Shown here: piece by piece, positions 9,007 to 10,129 of the stretch
Numbering within the stretch: the first letter of the stretch is position 1
How the letters are laid out: each line of letters opens with the position of its first letter
DNA from: Hirudo medicinalis
Taxonomy: Eukaryota > Annelida > Clitellata > Hirudinida > Hirudinidae
DNA length: 10,129 nt
NCBI GenBank assembly: GCA_011800805.1
Contig: MPNW01000567.1
Coordinates: 60,079 to 70,207, forward strand
Direction: 5' to 3'
The notes under the pieces: generated by a model
Told to the model about the DNA's origin: nothing
Databases searched by the model: none
What the model saw: only the letters and a program-made list of their open reading frames with translations
Translations under genes and position numbers: made by a program

Positions 9007-9653
9007 CAACAACAATAATAATAATAATATTGACGATGATGGTGATGATGATGATGATGAGAAGAAGAAGAAGAAGAAGAAGATGGAGTTGCAAGTTGCA
9101 TTGGAACAAATGTTCCACACAGTTCATCACCAAATTAGGTTCTAATAATTTTTCTTTTTTTTATTAACAACATTTTTAACGAAAAAATGTCAATGATTTC
9201 TTTGAAATTAGTCTTAAATACATCCTTTAAGTTCTCATGATTCTTCAACAATAGAAATGTTTTATTTAATATATTTCAATTAATTATTTTATTAACTGAT
9301 AGAAATATACTGATAGAAAGAATGTATTGAAGTTAACTTGAAAGTATAACCTTCCTGAGAAGACTCAACGATTGAAACTCTTGTTGAAAGGATTCTGGAT
9401 CTTCGTAATAATGACTTCTCAAGTAATTCTGCAAACAAATGCATTAAATTATGAATTATTACATTAATTATCGATTTAAAGACAATTTCAAGTCTAACCT
9501 TTTGATTTCAAAAAACCAATCAGCGTTTCAATAAATTGATATTTATTAAAAGATGTTTTTAAATCATTTGAATTTAAAGTCACCTTCAAAGGCGCGAAAC
9601 AGTCAAGAATTTTGACTTCCTTCAATTCTGGAGACAACATGGGAAGTTTGAAG
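4719..9653 (-). CDS. Rhpn: Rhophilin, BRO1-PDZ part, 11 exons, 5' end outside window
   Basis: Rhophilins are cytoplasmic scaffolds that bind GTP-Rho through an N-terminal HR1 domain and carry a BRO1 domain and a PDZ domain. I joined the exons by homology and splice phase: 9653-9584, 9428-9351, 7940-7744, 7601-7493, 6862-6623, 6519-6261, 6101-5987, 5895-5822, 5738-5662, 5532-5383, 5144-4719. They total 1,795 nt; after one leading base this is 597 codons plus TGA. BRO1 landmarks in order are LPMLSPELKEVK, HYYNQLFFIERRFFP, WYDAFTGM, FEKGCLIFNIG, AGAFRHLREQF and IIPRFWWDLIDCKHNYYDSL. The linker DLFLRLGCLSIFSSRHKW resembles the rhophilin BRO1-PDZ linker. The PDZ spans about residues 422-500 of this fragment, followed by a tail of about 97 residues. 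HR1 is not visible, so the protein is 5'-incomplete here. ALIX-type BRO1 proteins lack a PDZ, which makes rhophilin the best call. Seen: motifs, phases and stop. Known: family architecture. Inferred: exact splice sites. Confidence 0.92.
5186..5317 (-). mobile_element. Short retroelement-like repeat, copy 2, in last rhophilin intron
   Basis: The unit 5261-5317 matches 1234-1290 at 56 of 57 positions (A at 5263 against G at 1236), in the same orientation, and stops at the same base (TGTTTGTGGA). The 8-bp tail is longer here, about nine units from 5186 to 5260. It fills more than half of the 238-nt intron and ends about 40 nt from the acceptor of the terminal exon. No clear flanking duplication is seen for this copy. 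Confidence 0.6.
5383..5532 (-). CDS. Rhpn: Rhophilin exon: first half of PDZ domain
   Basis: The 150-nt exon (50 codons, phase 0 at both ends) has acceptor CGTTTTCAG and donor GTTAGT. It encodes GCLSIFSSRHKW, then RVTVLDRSDCQELGFSVSGD and RPAIVAAVDALSPAS. ELGFSV is the peptide-binding (GLGF-type) loop of a PDZ domain with Leu-Gly-Phe intact. GDRPAIVAAV fits the rhophilin pattern GDSPVLVAAV. The plus-strand open frame across it is an antisense shadow. Confidence 0.88.
5662..5738 (-). CDS. Rhpn: Rhophilin exon: BRO1-PDZ linker
   Basis: The 77-nt exon has acceptor TTTATTTTCGCAG and an inferred donor GTCTGT, which is weak. It encodes KPGNILKPIPACFPAFKVQD then LFLRL. The DLFxRLGxLSxFS pattern created with the next exon is characteristic of rhophilins, which supports this exon despite its short length. 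Confidence 0.75.
5822..5895 (-). CDS. Rhpn: Rhophilin exon: BRO1 end, linker
   Basis: The 74-nt exon has acceptor AAATTTCAG and donor GTTAGT. It completes an Arg codon and encodes AKEKLIEMGELNQFDHHNIE then SIVK, like the R-x-x-AKY-x-ELD region after the last BRO1 helix. A second phase-compatible solution uses donor GTAAAA at 5828 with an acceptor four codons' worth of sequence later; the choice changes three residues only. I prefer the first because both of its sites are stronger. Confidence 0.7.
5987..6101 (-). CDS. Rhpn: Rhophilin exon: last BRO1 helices
   Basis: The 115-nt exon has acceptor AATTGTTTCCAG and donor GTGAAT, starts in phase 1 and ends in phase 2. It encodes IQSSINCVEEALRKCTNHMK and KQLLH. 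The segment corresponds to the helix in which family members read K-x-x-I-x-x-x-EEALR. It is visible only as part of the spliced series. Confidence 0.8.
6201..6227. repeat. (ATC)n microsatellite
   Basis: Nearly perfect ATC/GAT run with one TTAT break, within the intron and about 35 nt from the donor of the exon 6519-6261. Confidence 0.9.
6261..6519 (-). CDS. Rhpn: Rhophilin exon: BRO1 C-terminal helices
   Basis: The 259-nt exon follows ATATCTTTCAG and ends CTCG before GTGGGA (phase 1). It encodes IIPRFWWDLIDCKHNYYDSL then CHYLVSLICL, matching the family pattern P-x-x-W-x-x-L-x-x-x-K-x-x-Y/H-x-x-x-L-x-H-Y. A less conserved stretch with AAADD and ILENIMESSEAV follows. The downstream intron carries an ATC/GAT tract within 35 nt of the donor. 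Confidence 0.87.
6623..6862 (-). CDS. Rhpn: Rhophilin exon: BRO1 middle helices
   Basis: The 240-nt exon has 80 codons, phase 0 at both ends, acceptor CTTTTCAG and a good donor GTAAGC. It encodes FLRSAGAFRHLREQFNNAPS and, later, LMLLQQHEVLVEEDI. The AAGxFxxLRExFxxAPS and LMxxQxxEVxxE patterns match the BRO1 helices of rhophilins, where the usual motif is AQAQE. It ends in LVQYVSY, the helix leading into the next exon. Confidence 0.85.
6918..7253. repeat. (ATT)n-rich intron segment
   Basis: Scattered ATT/TTA runs begin near 6918; the clean block of about 24 ATT units lies at 7181-7253. It fills the 630-nt intron between exons 7493 and 6862. Nothing else is seen in that intron. Confidence 0.9.
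7493..7601 (-). CDS. Rhpn: Rhophilin exon: BRO1 WYD-FEKG-FNIG segment
   Basis: The 109-nt exon completes the Trp codon and then encodes YDAFTGMKSSQSSASFEKGC followed by LIFNIGVLNAKIAIKR. The YDxxTG, SxFEKxxxxFNIG pattern is diagnostic for BRO1 domains. The acceptor is TTGCCAAG and the inferred donor GTTCCT is weak; an in-frame TGA 12 nt past the donor rules out read-through. Compared with family members, the join to the next exon is about four residues short, so a missed microexon or a shifted donor is possible. Confidence 0.78.
7744..7940 (-). CDS. Rhpn: Rhophilin exon: BRO1 core with Asp/Asn/His insertion
   Basis: The 197-nt exon follows ATTACTTTAG and ends TTTGAATG before GTTTGT. The first half encodes EEGLECLYHYYNQLFFIERR then FFPDP, a very recognisable BRO1 signature. 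After it come about 26 residues made almost only of N, D, H and a few others (7761-7838), then VIFEW, where the family normally resumes with a FEWYD-type motif. The last Trp codon is split TG/G with the next exon, giving WYDAFTG. The insertion is a coding microsatellite. A hidden intron there is unlikely because the obvious GTAACG donor and weak downstream AG would break the frame. Confidence 0.85.
7761..7838 (-). repeat. Coding trinucleotide tract inside BRO1
   Basis: About 26 codons of interrupted GAT/AAT/CAT repeats are read as NNCNDNDNHHHYCEDDDNDG and then DDDHHH. The tract lies between FFPDP and VIFEW, where other rhophilins have a short loop. Point changes (TGT, TAT, GAA, GGT) break the repeat, suggesting it is not brand new. 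Confidence 0.85.
8385..8509. repeat. (TTA)n/(TTG)n microsatellite
   Basis: An interrupted TTA/TTG block (8385-8427) is followed by a clean ATT block (8453-8509). Both lie in the 1,410-nt intron 7941-9350. Confidence 0.9.
8668..8718. repeat. (GAT)n(GAC)n compound microsatellite
   Basis: Eight GAT units pass into GAC units and then a GAT/GAC mixture. The Met, Asp or Ile runs seen in translation are repeat artefacts. Confidence 0.9.
8844..8873. repeat. (TCA)n microsatellite
   Basis: About ten perfect TCA units in the same intron. Confidence 0.9.
8969..9084. repeat. Compound AAT/AAC/AAT/GAT/GAA microsatellite
   Basis: Five trinucleotide blocks join end to end without losing period-3 register for most of their length. 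The poly-Asn/Asp/Lys frame on the plus strand and poly-Leu frame on the minus strand are translation artefacts. Confidence 0.9.
9351..9428 (-). CDS. Rhpn: Rhophilin exon: BRO1 N-terminal helix
   Basis: The 78-nt exon (26 codons, phase 0 at both ends) has acceptor GTTTGCAG and donor GTTATA. It encodes NYLRSHYYEDPESFQQEF and ends in LLRK. This corresponds to the family segment with an HY-ED-P-xx-F-x-x-E pattern that follows the first BRO1 strand. It is too short to be obvious as an open frame; support comes from the phase match to both neighbours and the order of motifs. Confidence 0.78.
9584..9653 (-). CDS. Rhpn: Rhophilin exon: start of BRO1 domain
   Basis: The 70-nt exon follows an acceptor TTTATTTACTTAG and ends at GAAG before GTGACT. 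One base completes a split codon, then 23 codons run to phase 0, including LPMLSPELKEVKILDC, the typical opening of the rhophilin BRO1 domain. The frame stays open further upstream through an Asp run made by a microsatellite (9668-9715), but the good acceptor between them argues that the run is intronic. Reading past the donor gives residues without BRO1 likeness, and the next exon restores the pattern. Confidence 0.8.
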
Positions 9654-9667
9654 CTAAGTAAATAAAT

Positions 9668-9700
<33 letters not shown>

Positions 9701-9715
9701 GTCGTCGTCGTCGTC
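9668..9715. repeat. (ATC)n(GTC)n compound microsatellite
   Basis: Eleven ATC units then five GTC units on the plus strand. On the minus strand it is in frame with the first BRO1 exon and would read as 16 Asp residues, but a good acceptor (9655-9654) lies between them. Confidence 0.9.
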
Positions 9716-9994
9716 AACATTTCGCAACAAATAACCGAGAAAAGGATTATTAATAAATGTACAAGTTCAATGTAAAATCAAAGCATTAATGAATATAAAA
9801 TTACATCGTAATATGAACTTAATTAAGTGGAAAGTGCATCTGGATGGAGGACAAAGAAGGCGAAGTGCTCCACAATGTCAGTTGACAATGGATTCAAAAT
9901 GAGCGATTGTTCAACGTAAATCACATTTAAATGAGGCCTCGTGGAACCATTGAAAGAGAACGAATGAGGGAAAGAATATTTTAATGAAGGAATT
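9716..9994. other. Probable rhophilin intron
   Basis: No exon with HR1 or linker likeness is visible on the minus strand. One minus-strand frame stays open for about 50 codons near 9830-9990 (for example HLNVIYVEQSLILNPL) but has no family likeness. Confidence 0.4.
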
Positions 9995-10129
9995 AGTGAG
10001 TGAGTGAGTGAGTGAGTGAGTGAGTGAGTGAGTGAGTGAGTGAGTGAGTGAGAGTGTGAGTGAGTGAGTGAGTGAGTGAGTGAGTGGGTGAGTGAGAGAG
10101 AGAGTGAGTGAGAGAGAGAGTGAGTGGGT
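9995..10129. repeat. (TGAG)n microsatellite at window edge
   Basis: About 135 nt of GTGA/TGAG units with GAGAGA and GGGTG variants towards the right, running off the window. One strand is purely purine plus T. Confidence 0.95.

Larger units (their letters stand above)
7941..9350 (-). other. Long rhophilin intron
   Basis: The 1,410-nt interval separates two BRO1 exons whose encoded motifs are contiguous in the family, so no exon is missing here. It contains four trinucleotide tracts. A less AT-rich stretch at about 8265-8365 has no recognisable coding. Confidence 0.7.

Noticed and set aside
8265..9167. Several open frames rich in Leu, Ile, Met, His, Asn, Asp or Lys runs on both strands
   Set aside because: Translations of trinucleotide microsatellites inside a rhophilin intron; the exons on each side join without them.
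1..10129. A new defence, mobile or biosynthetic system
   Set aside because: The window is an ordinary animal gene region with repeats; nothing shows a multi-gene system.

Overview
The window looks like nuclear DNA of an invertebrate animal. It is AT-rich, genes are split into small exons (about 70-430 nt) with short AT-rich introns, and trinucleotide and tetranucleotide microsatellites are very dense. An arthropod is the best guess from overall look only. No prokaryotic or phage features are seen.

The well-supported content is one gene on the minus strand, read from right to left between 9653 and 4719. Eleven consecutive coding exons join with matching splice phases into one open frame of 1,794 nt (597 residues plus a TGA stop). 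The product has a BRO1 domain followed by a PDZ domain, the arrangement of rhophilin, a Rho-GTPase-binding scaffold. The N-terminal Rho-binding (HR1) exons should lie beyond the right edge. An AATAAA signal lies about 42 nt after the stop.

Two things stand out in that gene. A run of about 26 Asp/Asn/His-rich residues, encoded by an interrupted GAT-type microsatellite, interrupts the BRO1 domain between two conserved motifs. Ten inferred introns use an unusual set of donors, five of them starting GTT. The introns carry many trinucleotide tracts: (ATT)n, (GAT)n(GAC)n, and a compound AAT/AAC/GAT/GAA tract.

The left part (1-4660) is mostly non-coding AT-rich DNA. It holds a tentative second minus-strand gene (about 2714-1374), six very small phase-compatible exons encoding 93 residues with no firm family. 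It also holds possible coding relics on the plus strand (about 68-507), a tRNA-like segment (about 1530-1600), and a short dispersed repeat. That repeat is a 57-bp unit with an 8-bp tandem tail and a 9-bp flanking duplication. A second copy, identical at 56 of 57 positions, sits inside the last rhophilin intron.

The right edge (9995-10129) is a long (TGAG)n microsatellite.
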